Shown: positions 7,483 through 14,598, numbered from the stretch's first letter. The stretch: 22,912 nucleotides of DNA from UMGS1649 sp964481385 (GCA_964481385.1 CAYZTN010000015.1:1-22912); one strand, 5' to 3'. Translations and numbers: made by a program. The notes: generated from the sequence alone by a model not told the origin.

Positions 7483-9543
7483 GTGGTATACTATATTATA
7501 GGAGCGATGATTGGTGTAGGAGTTCTTGGATTACTAGGAGTTGTAGTATACTACTTAGTAACTAAGAAAAAATACGCTAAAAATAAAGTACTATATAAAA
7601 AAGACCAAATAGTAATAAAAAATAAATCTTCATTTAAAGATACTTTTGATAGAGTATTTCAAACATTTTATCTAGTAGCTTTAAAGATACCAATAGTTAG
7701 CTATTATACAAGAAAAACAAGATTAAAGCTTGAAATGGTTAACGATTATACAGAATACGAGATAAGAAGAAGAACTGGAAAGATAATGCTAATATCTGTC
7801 ATATTTGTATTTACAGCATTGTTTGTATTCTTAAATGTAGTAGATGACTTTATGATGTCACTAATTGTAATTATAATGGTGTTTGTTGTAAACGATGTTT
7901 TAATTGATTCTCAAGTAAACAAAGTTGCGGACAAAATAGTAAGACAAATACCAGAAGTATTTACAGAAATAAGACACTCATTTCATGAACACGGAATGGT
8001 TATAGAAGCATTTGAAGAGTGTATTGACGAATTAGAAGACAAAGAAATAATGCCACAGATAAGAAAAATACATGATGCAATAACAGCTGAAAATCCAGAA
8101 GTGCAACTTGAAAAATATTATGATGTTGCACCAAATAGATTCTTAAAACTATTTGCAGGTGTTTCATATCTTACTATGGAGCTTGGAGATAGAAAAGTAG
8201 ATGGTATGTCTGTATATCTTAAAAACTTAAACAATATATTAAATGATGCGTACCTTGATATTTTAAAAAGAGATAAGATAAATTACTTATTTAGAAGTTT
8301 AACTATAATTGCAATTGTACCTATATTTTTCATAGATGTGTTGCAAGGCTGGTCACAAAGTAATTTCCCAGCACTTATAAATTTCTATACAAGTAGTTTT
8401 GGCTTTATAATAAAAGCGCTAATACTTATTTCAATATTTGTATCATACTTTGCGCTTAAGGTAATAAAAGACGATTCAACTCAAGTTAAGTTTGACAGGA
8501 TTTCTCAAAAACGTTGGCAAGAAAGAGTCTATAAAATACCTGTAGTGCATAAATTAGTTGATGCATTTATGCCAGCGGAAAATACGAGAAAGTATTTAAG
8601 AAAGTCGCAAAATATTAAAGGTATAAATGCCTATCTTACAATGGAATGGTTCTATGTAAATAAATTTACATATGCAATAGTTTCGTTTTTAGTAGTTTTG
8701 ATACTTGCACTTAATATGCATCACATAGATGTGCAAAGTGTATACACAAATTTAGAGGAAGAATTCATAAGTTTGGGTCAATTATCAGAAGAAGACCAAA
8801 AAGCTGCTGAATTGTATTCCGAGAAAGATGCAAAAGTTGTTAAAGAGCTAAAAGATAAAGGTGGGCTTACAGATGAAGATATACGAGCAGCACTTGCAGC
8901 GGCAGGACAATCTGTTACTGATGAAGACGTTGCGAGAATAAAAGGAAAAATTGAAAATGTAAAAAGTGCATATTTAAAATTCTGGGAAGTTATAATTGCA
9001 GTAGCTGTTGCTTGGATTGCATATTTTGTTCCAGATTTGATACTAATTGTTAAAAATAAAATTAGAGAAATGGAAAAAGAAGACGAAATAATGCAATTCC
9101 AGTCAATAATCTTAATGCTTATGTATATTGAGCGTGTAGATGTTCAGACTATACTAGAATGGCTTGAAAGATATTCTTATGCATATAAAGAACCGATTGC
9201 AACTGCGTTAAATAACTATGAATCTGGAGCAGTAGAAGCGTTGGAAGAACTTAAAGACGCAGTACCGCATAAAGACTTCAAACGTATAGTTGAAGGACTT
9301 ATATCTGCAGTAGAGAGAATTCCAATAAGAGATGCGTTTGATGAACTTGAAACCGAAAGAAGCTTTTATTACGAAAGACGTAAGGAAGCAAATGAGAGAC
9401 TTGTTCAGAGAAAATATTCTTATGGTAAAGTTTTAGGATTTGCACCAATGGTAATATTAATTGCAGGATATTTCGTAGGACCACTTATGGTGGTATCTGT
9501 AATGCAGATGGTGAAATATTTTGAAGTTATGAATACTATGTAA
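7483..9543 (+). CDS. Fused TadB-TadC-like pilus platform protein
   Basis: Integral membrane platform on which the ATPase acts. Two type II secretion F (T2SSF) modules lie in one chain. Module one has its cytoplasmic four-helix part around residues 145-260 (I-P-E-V-F-T-E-I-R-H, with the M-E-L-G-D turn), flanked by membrane segments near 4-27, 100-145 and 270-330. Module two has its helical part around 545-650 (M-Q-F-Q-S-I-I-L-M-L), flanked by membrane segments near 400-420, 500-525 and 660-686. A charged stretch (about 425-495, rich in E/D/K) lies between membrane spans. In classical Tad loci TadB and TadC are separate ~300-aa proteins; here 686 aa covers both. GTG 7483 follows GGAGGTGAG, part of which overlaps the ATPase stop. 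Confidence 0.8.
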   Translation: MVYYIIGAMIGVGVLGLLGVVVYYLVTKKKYAKNKVLYKKDQIVIKNKSSFKDTFDRVFQTFYLVALKIPIVSYYTRKTRLKLEMVNDYTEYEIRRRTGKIMLISVIFVFTALFVFLNVVDDFMMSLIVIIMVFVVNDVLIDSQVNKVADKIVRQIPEVFTEIRHSFHEHGMVIEAFEECIDELEDKEIMPQIRKIHDAITAENPEVQLEKYYDVAPNRFLKLFAGVSYLTMELGDRKVDGMSVYLKNLNNILNDAYLDILKRDKINYLFRSLTIIAIVPIFFIDVLQGWSQSNFPALINFYTSSFGFIIKALILISIFVSYFALKVIKDDSTQVKFDRISQKRWQERVYKIPVVHKLVDAFMPAENTRKYLRKSQNIKGINAYLTMEWFYVNKFTYAIVSFLVVLILALNMHHIDVQSVYTNLEEEFISLGQLSEEDQKAAELYSEKDAKVVKELKDKGGLTDEDIRAALAAAGQSVTDEDVARIKGKIENVKSAYLKFWEVIIAVAVAWIAYFVPDLILIVKNKIREMEKEDEIMQFQSIILMLMYIERVDVQTILEWLERYSYAYKEPIATALNNYESGAVEALEELKDAVPHKDFKRIVEGLISAVERIPIRDAFDELETERSFYYERRKEANERLVQRKYSYGKVLGFAPMVILIAGYFVGPLMVVSVMQMVKYFEVMNTM

Positions 9544-9562
9544 TTTCATTTTATTGGTTATT

Positions 9563-9581
9563 ACACTTGCATTTCAAGTGT
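9563..9581 (+). terminator. Small hairpin between platform gene and first pilin
   Basis: Stem ACACTTG/CAAGTGT (7 bp) with a 5-base loop, followed by TTTAAC rather than a full U-tract. It is too weak for a certain terminator. It could be a partial stop or a transcript-stabilising end that separates the abundant pilin message from the machinery genes. AT-rich -10-like sequences lie at 9588-9600, before the AAGGAGG of the pilin. Confidence 0.35.
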
Positions 9582-9633
9582 TTAACATATATTATATAAT
9601 ATATTATTCATATATAAAAAGGAGGAATTAATT

Positions 9634-10170
9634 ATGGATAATGCACAAAAAGCGATTATGATAGGTGTTGGTTTATTTATAACAATCATAATCATATCAG
9701 CAGTATTGTTGATAACAAATATCGGTACAGATATGATCAACAATGCAAGAAACCAAATGTCTAATATTTCAAAATCTTTACAAAACCAAGTAACTTCTGC
9801 TTTCGATGGTAAAACAGTTACAGGAGCAGATGTTATAGCAGCTTGCCAACAATATGAAAACTCTGACCAATTATCTGTTAAAGTTATAGTTGGAAATGAA
9901 GATACTTCAAAATTTAAAACTGGAAAATATGACGTAGCATTAGTAGATGCTCAACCAACAACAGCTAAAGCTGGTGGTATAGCAGTTACATATACAGGAG
10001 AAAACGCATATACAGAGCTAGACTCTACTTCAAGAGATTCTTTAGCAAAAATTCAAGGTACAGGTGGTGTATCTGCTACACAAACATATTACAGTTATGT
10101 AATGAAAGATAAAGATTCTGATACAGTTATGGGTATTCTATTTGTAAGAAAAGGAATATCTTCAACTTAA
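9634..10170 (+). CDS. Pilin-like major subunit candidate
   Basis: 178-residue protein with a short charged N-terminus (MDNAQKA), one membrane helix (about 8-30, rich in Ile) and an Asn/Gln/Ser-rich outer domain. This is the shape of a type IV/Flp-like pilin or archaellin-like subunit. No cleavable prepilin G/A-E motif is clear, so it may be assembled uncleaved or handled by an unusual peptidase. It has the strongest ribosome site in the operon (AAAGGAGGAATT) and its own flanking hairpins. Its codon use also looks more regular than its neighbours. All three fit a highly expressed subunit, but expression level is inferred. The N-terminal pattern N-A-(Q/I)-(K/R)-A-I-M-I is shared with the next gene. 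Confidence 0.6.
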   Translation: MDNAQKAIMIGVGLFITIIIISAVLLITNIGTDMINNARNQMSNISKSLQNQVTSAFDGKTVTGADVIAACQQYENSDQLSVKVIVGNEDTSKFKTGKYDVALVDAQPTTAKAGGIAVTYTGENAYTELDSTSRDSLAKIQGTGGVSATQTYYSYVMKDKDSDTVMGILFVRKGISST

Positions 10171-10232
10171 CGAAAAAATAATAGTATTAAATTAAAATAA
10201 GTAAGGTTATATTGAAATATATATTTTAGACA

Positions 10233-10276
10233 AGTTAAAGGCATATAATTATGTGTAATTATATGCCCTTTTAACT
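10233..10276 (+). terminator. Strong hairpin after the major pilin
   Basis: Perfect 12-bp stem GGCATATAATTA (10240-10251) with a TGTG loop and its complement at 10256-10267. It is extended outward by AGTTAAA/TTTAACT (10233-10239 and 10270-10276) and followed by CTTTTAACT. It probably stops or trims most transcripts after the first pilin, leaving the following genes at a lower level. A second hairpin (10288-10310) and a TATAAT (10314-10319) sit just before the next ribosome site. Confidence 0.6.
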
Positions 10277-10332
10277 ATATTATATAGATATATGTGTGTG
10301 TCACATATATGTGTATAATATAAGGAGGAAAG

Positions 10333-11067
10333 ATGGAAGATAATGCAATACGTGCTATAATGATTGCTGTTGGTATTTTTGTGATAATGTTGGTTCTTAC
10401 TGGTATTATATTATATGTAAGTACAGCTAGAAATATGGCAACTACTGTGGATAAAACTTTAAATTCATGGGACGATATTACAGTTACTAATATTATGGAT
10501 TACGAAGGGGATATTGAGATCTCATGTACAGGCATGGACTTTATAAATTTCTTGCGTAGAAATTATACGAGAGAAGATATATACGTTACAATTAACGATG
10601 AAGAGACTATGCAAAATCAGCCTATATCATGGTGGAAAAGTGATAATACAAATAATATTAATGAAATAAAAATTGCGAAAATAGACGCAAATGCCTCTAT
10701 TGTTATGAAGAAAAAAACTACTACTAATTTAAATGATGAAGCAACTCATTCAATAACAGTTATAGGCGAGTTATTTTCAGCACGAGATGTTTATATGACT
10801 GATAAAGTATGGAGTATGAAAAAAGATAACGAAGACAAATATGCTTACGTAACAGATGGCGAAACCATTTTAAGAATAGGTGATAAAGTAAATTATCAGT
10901 ATAGTGGTTTATGGACTGTGTTGGGTGCAAATAATGGAAAAATATTATTGATAGGAAGTGCTTTGAGTAGTACTTATTCATTTGGAAGGGAATTTAAATT
11001 ATCACATATTAATCAAATTTTAGCAAATTGTGATAGTCAAAATGGAGCTGTGAAGCGGAAGTGCTAG
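10333..11067 (+). CDS. Minor pilin-like protein, N-terminal part of a frameshifted DUF6273 gene
   Basis: Starts like the major subunit (MEDNAIRAIMIAVG), with one membrane helix (about 8-30) and then an outer domain. From about residue 180 it enters a DUF6273-like domain (I-G-D-K-V-N-Y, then L-W-T-V-L-G and K-I-L-L-I-G), a module common in surface and phage-related proteins of Clostridia. The frame ends at a TAG (11065-11067) in the middle of that domain, right after H-I-N-Q-I-L-A-N. The rest of the domain continues in the +1 frame from 11054 to 11611. ATG 10333 has AAGGAGG at a good distance. As written the product is truncated. Either the gene is broken, the reading carries a one-base error, or the frame is bypassed. 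Confidence 0.65.
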   Translation: MEDNAIRAIMIAVGIFVIMLVLTGIILYVSTARNMATTVDKTLNSWDDITVTNIMDYEGDIEISCTGMDFINFLRRNYTREDIYVTINDEETMQNQPISWWKSDNTNNINEIKIAKIDANASIVMKKKTTTNLNDEATHSITVIGELFSARDVYMTDKVWSMKKDNEDKYAYVTDGETILRIGDKVNYQYSGLWTVLGANNGKILLIGSALSSTYSFGREFKLSHINQILANCDSQNGAVKRKC

Positions 11068-11611
11068 GTGTTTGAATTTTCAAGATATAGTTAGATTAAC
11101 AGGTATTGATTATACAGAGAATAACGAAAGTTATGGTGATACATATGATTTGTCTTGGAATAAAATGTTGAATGAAAGTAGCGAATATAAAAAAATAGAA
11201 GTAGAAAAAAATGGGGATAAGTATGGTAGCTTTACCGTAAATGATGGTGTCTTTTATTATTATAACAAAAGTACAGAAGAGTTTAAAAAGGTTAAATACC
11301 CTAATGCTTTGCCAACGCTTTCGAATGATTCTTATGAAGGTGATATTTTAGAAAATTTAACTGATAATGCGCGTGGCATATTAAATAGTTCAACTTCGAT
11401 TTTTCTAGCAGATATTTCAACTGGGTATTTACAATATAATATGAAGTTTCTTCAAAATGGAAAAATAAAAGAAGAACCTCTCTTTGGGTGGGAAAACTCA
11501 GACGGTTCTGTTTCAAAATGGATATATATAAATGTTCGTCCTGTAATTGAATTACAACGAAATGTAAAGTTAAAAGAAGTGACGTCCGGTAATTGGGATA
11601 TATTAAGTTAA
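11054..11611 (+). pseudogene. C-terminal part of the frameshifted DUF6273 pilin-like gene
   Basis: Reads on in the +1 frame from the preceding gene. The first codons give S-G-S-A-R, then a segment N-F-Q-D-I-V-R-L-T-G-I matching the usual R-S-(V/L)-T-x-(E/Q)-D-(I/V)-x-R-(I/V)-T-G of DUF6273 proteins. The end N-V-R-P-V-I-E-L...V-K-L matches the normal domain end (V-R-P-V-V-x-L). The first possible start is TTG 11072, with no proper ribosome site, so it is not an independent gene. Dropping one base between 11051 and 11064 joins both parts into a protein of about 425 aa. The stop is 18 bases before the next gene, which has its own AAGGAG. No decay (extra stops) is seen, so the lesion is recent or an error. 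Confidence 0.7.
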
Positions 11612-11629
11612 GTTAATGAAAGGAGTAAT

Positions 11630-13039
11630 ATGGAAGAAAATTTATCTAAATTTGTTACAGCAATTTTAGCAATAATTATAATGTTTATATTTCCTGTGTA
11701 TATTGCATACGAAAAAAAAGATGATATTTCATATGCTCTAGCTGTGAGATATACTCAAGACTTTGTTGATAAGGTAAGAAGTAAAGGGTATATTACACGA
11801 GAATTGTATCAAGATTATGCAACACGCCTTTTAACAACGGGAAATACATATGATATTGAATTAGAACATAGGTATGTAAGATTTGATCCAGCAAATACTA
11901 CAGGAAGTGAGAATGTTAAGGCTGTAAGAGGCGAAGAAGTATATTCGACAGAACACATATTGAACTTTATGGATAACAACATAGAACATAAATATGTTAT
12001 GAATGTAGATGATACTTTTAATGTTAAAATAAAAAATACAAATGTTACTATGGCTACAGTAATATATAATATTGTAACTGTAAATATGTCTAAAAATAAT
12101 GTTAGAATACACGTAGATTATGGTGGTAAAATATTAGCTGATAAATGGTGGGGGAATATTGGTTTCTTTCCAGGAGGCGAAGATATACTACTAGAGTATG
12201 CTCCAATACCAGAAGGGTTCTATTATGTAGGTGGAACGAAAGATACAGGTTTGGTTATTTCAGATAATGTTAATGATGCAAATAAAGGCGTTGACTATGC
12301 GTGCGAAGGAAACCAATTTGTATGGATACCAGTAGACGATTATACTCAGTTTGTAAGATTAGAATCGGATGATAGATATGTTGAACCGTACATAAATGGT
12401 TACGATAAAGAAGTAGAAGAGTATGACGCAATGTGTAATTCTGTAAAAAAATATGGTGGATTTTATATAGCACGTTTTGAAGCAGGTGATAGTTATGCAA
12501 CAGAGATAGGAGTAGCAAGAAGTGAAATTACGGAGGCGCGTAGCATAGTAAGTAAAAAAGGAGCGTATGTATATAACTATGTAAAATGGGGAGAAGCAAT
12601 TGACGAAATAGGAGAAAACGGAGCAGTATATTTGTCACAAAATATGTATAAAGACCATGCATCAGTAGTATCTACATTGTGTTATGGTGTGCAATGGGAT
12701 GCAGTAATGAACTTTGTATCAGATGAAGACCATAATGTAAATGACTCAAGAAAATGGGGAAATTATAAAGATTCTATAGAAGCAGCTGCAACAAATAAGG
12801 GGATATTACAGCAAACTGGTACAAATGAAGCATGGAAGGCTAAAAATATATATGATTTAGCTGGAAATGTGTGGGAATGGACTATGGAATCAGGTTCTTT
12901 GGTTAATGTTGGGCGTGTTGCGCGTAGTGGTGCTTACTGTAACAATGGTTTTAATCTTTCTGCGTTTAATCGTAATCCTCTTAACTTTAACTATTTTCAA
13001 TACGATGTTGGCTTTAGAGTTGCGCTTTATTTGAAGTAG
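11630..13039 (+). CDS. Membrane-anchored FGE/C-type-lectin-fold surface protein, candidate DGR target
   Basis: Last gene of the operon. A short N-terminus and one membrane helix (about 8-27) are followed by a D-D-I-S-Y-A-L-A region and an outer domain to about residue 190. The C-terminal ~275 residues are an FGE-sulfatase (SUMF1-like) domain: FVWIPVDDY, YGGFYIARFEAG (about 273-284), DLAGNVWEW (about 408-416) and a final G-F-R-V-A-L. The cysteine pair of true formylglycine-generating enzymes is not evident (only Cys437 lies in that region), so a binding rather than catalytic role is likely. This fold is the classic scaffold of proteins diversified by DGRs, and residues 429-466 look like such a variable region. 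ATG 11630 follows AAGGAG. Its place after the pilin genes suggests a minor or tip subunit that binds ligands. Confidence 0.8.
   Translation: MEENLSKFVTAILAIIIMFIFPVYIAYEKKDDISYALAVRYTQDFVDKVRSKGYITRELYQDYATRLLTTGNTYDIELEHRYVRFDPANTTGSENVKAVRGEEVYSTEHILNFMDNNIEHKYVMNVDDTFNVKIKNTNVTMATVIYNIVTVNMSKNNVRIHVDYGGKILADKWWGNIGFFPGGEDILLEYAPIPEGFYYVGGTKDTGLVISDNVNDANKGVDYACEGNQFVWIPVDDYTQFVRLESDDRYVEPYINGYDKEVEEYDAMCNSVKKYGGFYIARFEAGDSYATEIGVARSEITEARSIVSKKGAYVYNYVKWGEAIDEIGENGAVYLSQNMYKDHASVVSTLCYGVQWDAVMNFVSDEDHNVNDSRKWGNYKDSIEAAATNKGILQQTGTNEAWKAKNIYDLAGNVWEWTMESGSLVNVGRVARSGAYCNNGFNLSAFNRNPLNFNYFQYDVGFRVALYLK
12902..13039 (+). other. Putative DGR variable region (VR) at the 3' end of the FGE-fold gene
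   Basis: Codons 425-469. 37 of 45 end in C or T, and Arg is written CGT three times of four. The positions where lectin-fold DGR proteins vary are all NNY codons (TAC TGT AAC AAT, TTT AAT CTT TCT, CTT AAC TTT AAC TAT TTT, TAC GAT). That is what adenine-directed mutation of an AAY-rich template yields. The fixed frame R-S-G-A...N-R-N-P...G-F-R-V-A-L fits the known VR scaffold. No template repeat or reverse transcriptase is in the window. Confidence 0.5.
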
Positions 13040-13044
13040 ATAGT

Positions 13045-13091
13045 TTTGTCATAGCGAAGTTATTGCAAAAAGAACTTTGTATTATGATAAA
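13045..13091. other. Long hairpin just after the putative VR
   Basis: Composite stem: TTTGTCATA (13045-13053) pairs with TATGATAAA (13083-13091), then after a small bulge CGAAGTT (13055-13061) pairs with AACTTTG (13073-13079) around an 11-base loop. It begins 6 bases after the stop codon and has no U-tract on either side, so it is not a standard terminator. DGR target genes are known to carry a hairpin/cruciform just downstream of VR. Confidence 0.45.
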
Positions 13092-13627
13092 CCATATGTA
13101 TTGGTAGTTTTATCCAAAAATAACGATATGTGTGGAGGAGTTATAGTAAGTATGGCAAGAAGAGTTAATATTAAAATAATTAATGTTATGCCAACGCATT
13201 TTGAATTTTTAAAATTAGTTTTACAAATATATGTAAATGCAATAAGCATAGAAAATATGTATGACAGTATATCTACTGTCATATTTTTTATGTTCAGTGT
13301 TTCACAAAAGTAATGTATAAATAATATATAGCAAGAAGCAAGTATAATTGAAATAGCGGATACTAAGAATTTATCTTGTTTTTTTAATATGTAATGAATT
13401 ACCGAAAATATAGCAATTGGAAGTGCAACAAGTTTTAGGTGTTCCCACACACTTTCATTTACAGGAGTAAATAGGCCAACTATTAAGTTATTATTTGCTA
13501 CGTCATATGCGAAATGGAGTAGTGTTCCGGCTATTACTATACATATCCAAGATAGGAGCCAGTATTTATTAAATTTGGAATTGTTTGTTTTAAAAAAAGA
13601 ATTATAATAATTCAATATAATCACCAA
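13082..13627 (-). CDS. DUF6512 family membrane protein
   Basis: Small polytopic membrane protein of unknown function. The family signature is clear: G-T-L-L-H-F-A-Y-D (about 34-42) and V-G-L-F-T-P-V-N-E-S-V-W-E-H-L-K-L (about 50-66). About six hydrophobic segments follow. Length fits the family. The start is uncertain. There is no ATG upstream of the signature, only TTG 13627, GTG 13624 and TTG 13615. The last has a weak GGTGAT before it. A terminator lies only ~14 bases before the first candidate start, and TATAAT (13633-13638 on this strand) would give an almost leaderless message. The 3' end abuts the post-VR hairpin of the convergent pilus operon. Confidence 0.8.
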   Translation of the reverse strand: MVIILNYYNSFFKTNNSKFNKYWLLSWICIVIAGTLLHFAYDVANNNLIVGLFTPVNESVWEHLKLVALPIAIFSVIHYILKKQDKFLVSAISIILASCYILFIHYFCETLNIKNMTVDILSYIFSMLIAFTYICKTNFKNSKCVGITLIILILTLLAILTITPPHISLFLDKTTNTYGLS

Positions 13628-13640
13628 AGAATATTATATG

Positions 13641-13670
13641 TAAAAAAAAGTCACTTTTGATTTAAGTGAC
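13641..13670 (-). terminator. Rho-independent terminator, minus strand
   Basis: Stem GTCACTT/AAGTGAC (13650-13656 with 13664-13670), a 7-base loop, then eight U residues in the minus-strand transcript (A-run at 13642-13649). It would end transcripts from the DUF1294 gene just before DUF6512. Confidence 0.75.
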
Positions 13671-13698
13671 AAAGAGAGTATTTTTTCAACATAAAAAG

Positions 13699-13855
13699 TG
13701 TCATTGCTGTCATTGCTGTCATTGTTGTCATTTGGGACGTTTTCAAATGACACTGTTTGCACAAAAGCCCACCAGATAGTTTGAGAATTTAGTAAATTGA
13801 GAAACAACATTGAGAAACAACTAAGTAGTGTCATTTGAAAACGTCCCAAATGACA
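13699..13855. repeat. REP/MITE-like palindromic element, copy 2, with 9-bp tandem repeats
   Basis: Perfect 29-bp inverted repeat (13726-13754 and 13827-13855) around a 72-base loop. Each arm can also fold on itself (GTCATTTG with CAAATGAC). Directly left are three tandem 9-mers TGTCATTG(C/C/T) at 13699, 13708 and 13717, running into the arm. The right flank has looser TGACA units to about 13880. The loop is clearly related to that of copy 3 but has an internal TTGAGAAACAA duplication, and its central hairpin has decayed. Confidence 0.85.
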
Positions 13856-13880
13856 AAATGACAGCTAATGACATTGACAC

Positions 13881-14165
13881 TCATAGTAAAGCTATATCAT
13901 AAGTAAATAATATATATAGGCAAAGTAAGTTTACTAAAAAAAGCAAAGGCACGCCTATTGTAAAAGTTTTGTGTAGTGTCTTGTGACGAACTGTATACAT
14001 TGCGATGTATACACCTAGACTTGCTCCTGCAAGACATGTAAGAAAAATGAACTTTTCACTAATCCTGTAAAGATTTTTTCTTGCTTTAAATTTATCAATT
14101 AGAATTATTAAAAAACCAAACAAGTTTATACAAATTAAATATATTATTAAAGCTTTAAGCGCCAT
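13881..14165 (-). CDS. DUF1294 family small membrane protein
   Basis: 94-residue membrane protein of unknown function. The family pattern is complete: N-L-x-G-F at 14-18, I-D-K-x-K-A-R (23-29), R-I-S-E-K (34-38), L-A-G-A-S-L-G-V-Y (45-53), M-Y-T-V-R-H-K-T (56-63) and K-T-F-T-I-G-V-P. There are three to four hydrophobic segments. Length is normal for the family. ATG 14165 is preceded by CGAGGTG about 10 bases upstream on the minus strand. It lies downstream of another minus-strand membrane gene (55-base gap) and is followed by REP copy 2. Confidence 0.85.
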   Translation of the reverse strand: MALKALIIYLICINLFGFLIILIDKFKARKNLYRISEKFIFLTCLAGASLGVYIAMYTVRHKTLHKTFTIGVPLLFLVNLLCLYILFTYDIALL

Positions 14166-14220
14166 ATATTAACACCTCGGTGAAATTATACAGCATTTTT
14201 TCAAAGTTTTAAATATAATT

Positions 14221-14598
14221 TTAACTATTTGGTAAAAAATATTGTATAACGGCATACATAAGACTTGCAATGAAAGTGGTAACAAGAGATATATAAAAGC
14301 CTGATACAAAAAACTGTGTCATGTATATTATAACTGAACTGGATACGAAAGAGATAATACCTCTGTAAAGAGGTATGTCATGTATACCGGATATAGTAGC
14401 AACGAAATAGTCTAGTATAACCAAGCTCAAAGCAAAAAGTGCAAGTAACGGGTAGGAAGATACATTAAAGTTTAATGTAAAAAAGCTTGTGAGTAGAAGT
14501 ATTACAAGAGCAGATATAAACCTAATTAAAAGTTGTTTAAGCCTTAAAGAGTTTATGTTAGTTTTATTTGTTTTATCTATTTTAATTATATTTTCCAT
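14221..14598 (-). CDS. Small four-span membrane protein, not recognised
   Basis: 125 residues. A basic, Asn-rich N-terminus (1-20) is followed by four hydrophobic segments (about 26-46, 50-68, 78-100 and 102-122). Between the second and third is a conserved-looking I-S-G-I-H-D-I-P-L-Y-R-G turn, suggesting a compact membrane bundle. I recall similar short Firmicutes membrane proteins but cannot name the family with confidence. The ATG at 14598 has only a distant GGAAGGA (about 22 bases upstream), so the start is moderately supported. It is probably co-transcribed with DUF1294 and divergent from the DUF421 gene. Confidence 0.6.
   Translation of the reverse strand: MENIIKIDKTNKTNINSLRLKQLLIRFISALVILLLTSFFTLNFNVSSYPLLALFALSLVILDYFVATISGIHDIPLYRGIISFVSSSVIIYMTQFFVSGFYISLVTTFIASLMYAVIQYFLPNS

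Noticed and set aside
11045..11070. Programmed ribosomal frameshift in the DUF6273 gene
   Set aside because: No recognisable slippery heptamer or RF2-type +1 site; mutation or sequence error is simpler, though not excluded.
11072..11611. Independent gene starting at TTG 11072
   Set aside because: No proper ribosome site, no membrane helix, and its sequence is the missing second half of the preceding domain.
11630..13039. True formylglycine-generating enzyme (sulfatase activator)
   Set aside because: The catalytic cysteine pair is not evident, the protein is membrane-anchored in a pilus operon, and no sulfatase is nearby.
13260..13289. Hairpin TATGACAGTA/TACTGTCATA followed by T6, looking like a plus-strand terminator of the pilus operon
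   Set aside because: It lies inside the well-supported DUF6512 coding sequence on the other strand and 220 bases past the operon end; it may still work but cannot be separated from coding constraint.
13077..13313. 78-codon plus-strand reading frame
   Set aside because: Entirely antisense to DUF6512, with no family resemblance.
13634..13849. 71-codon minus-strand reading frame
   Set aside because: Made of REP element and terminator sequence; its repetitive Asn/Asp/Ser stretch simply translates the TGTCATTGC tandem units.
13699..13880. CRISPR-like array
   Set aside because: Units are 9 bp without spacers and merge into a palindrome.
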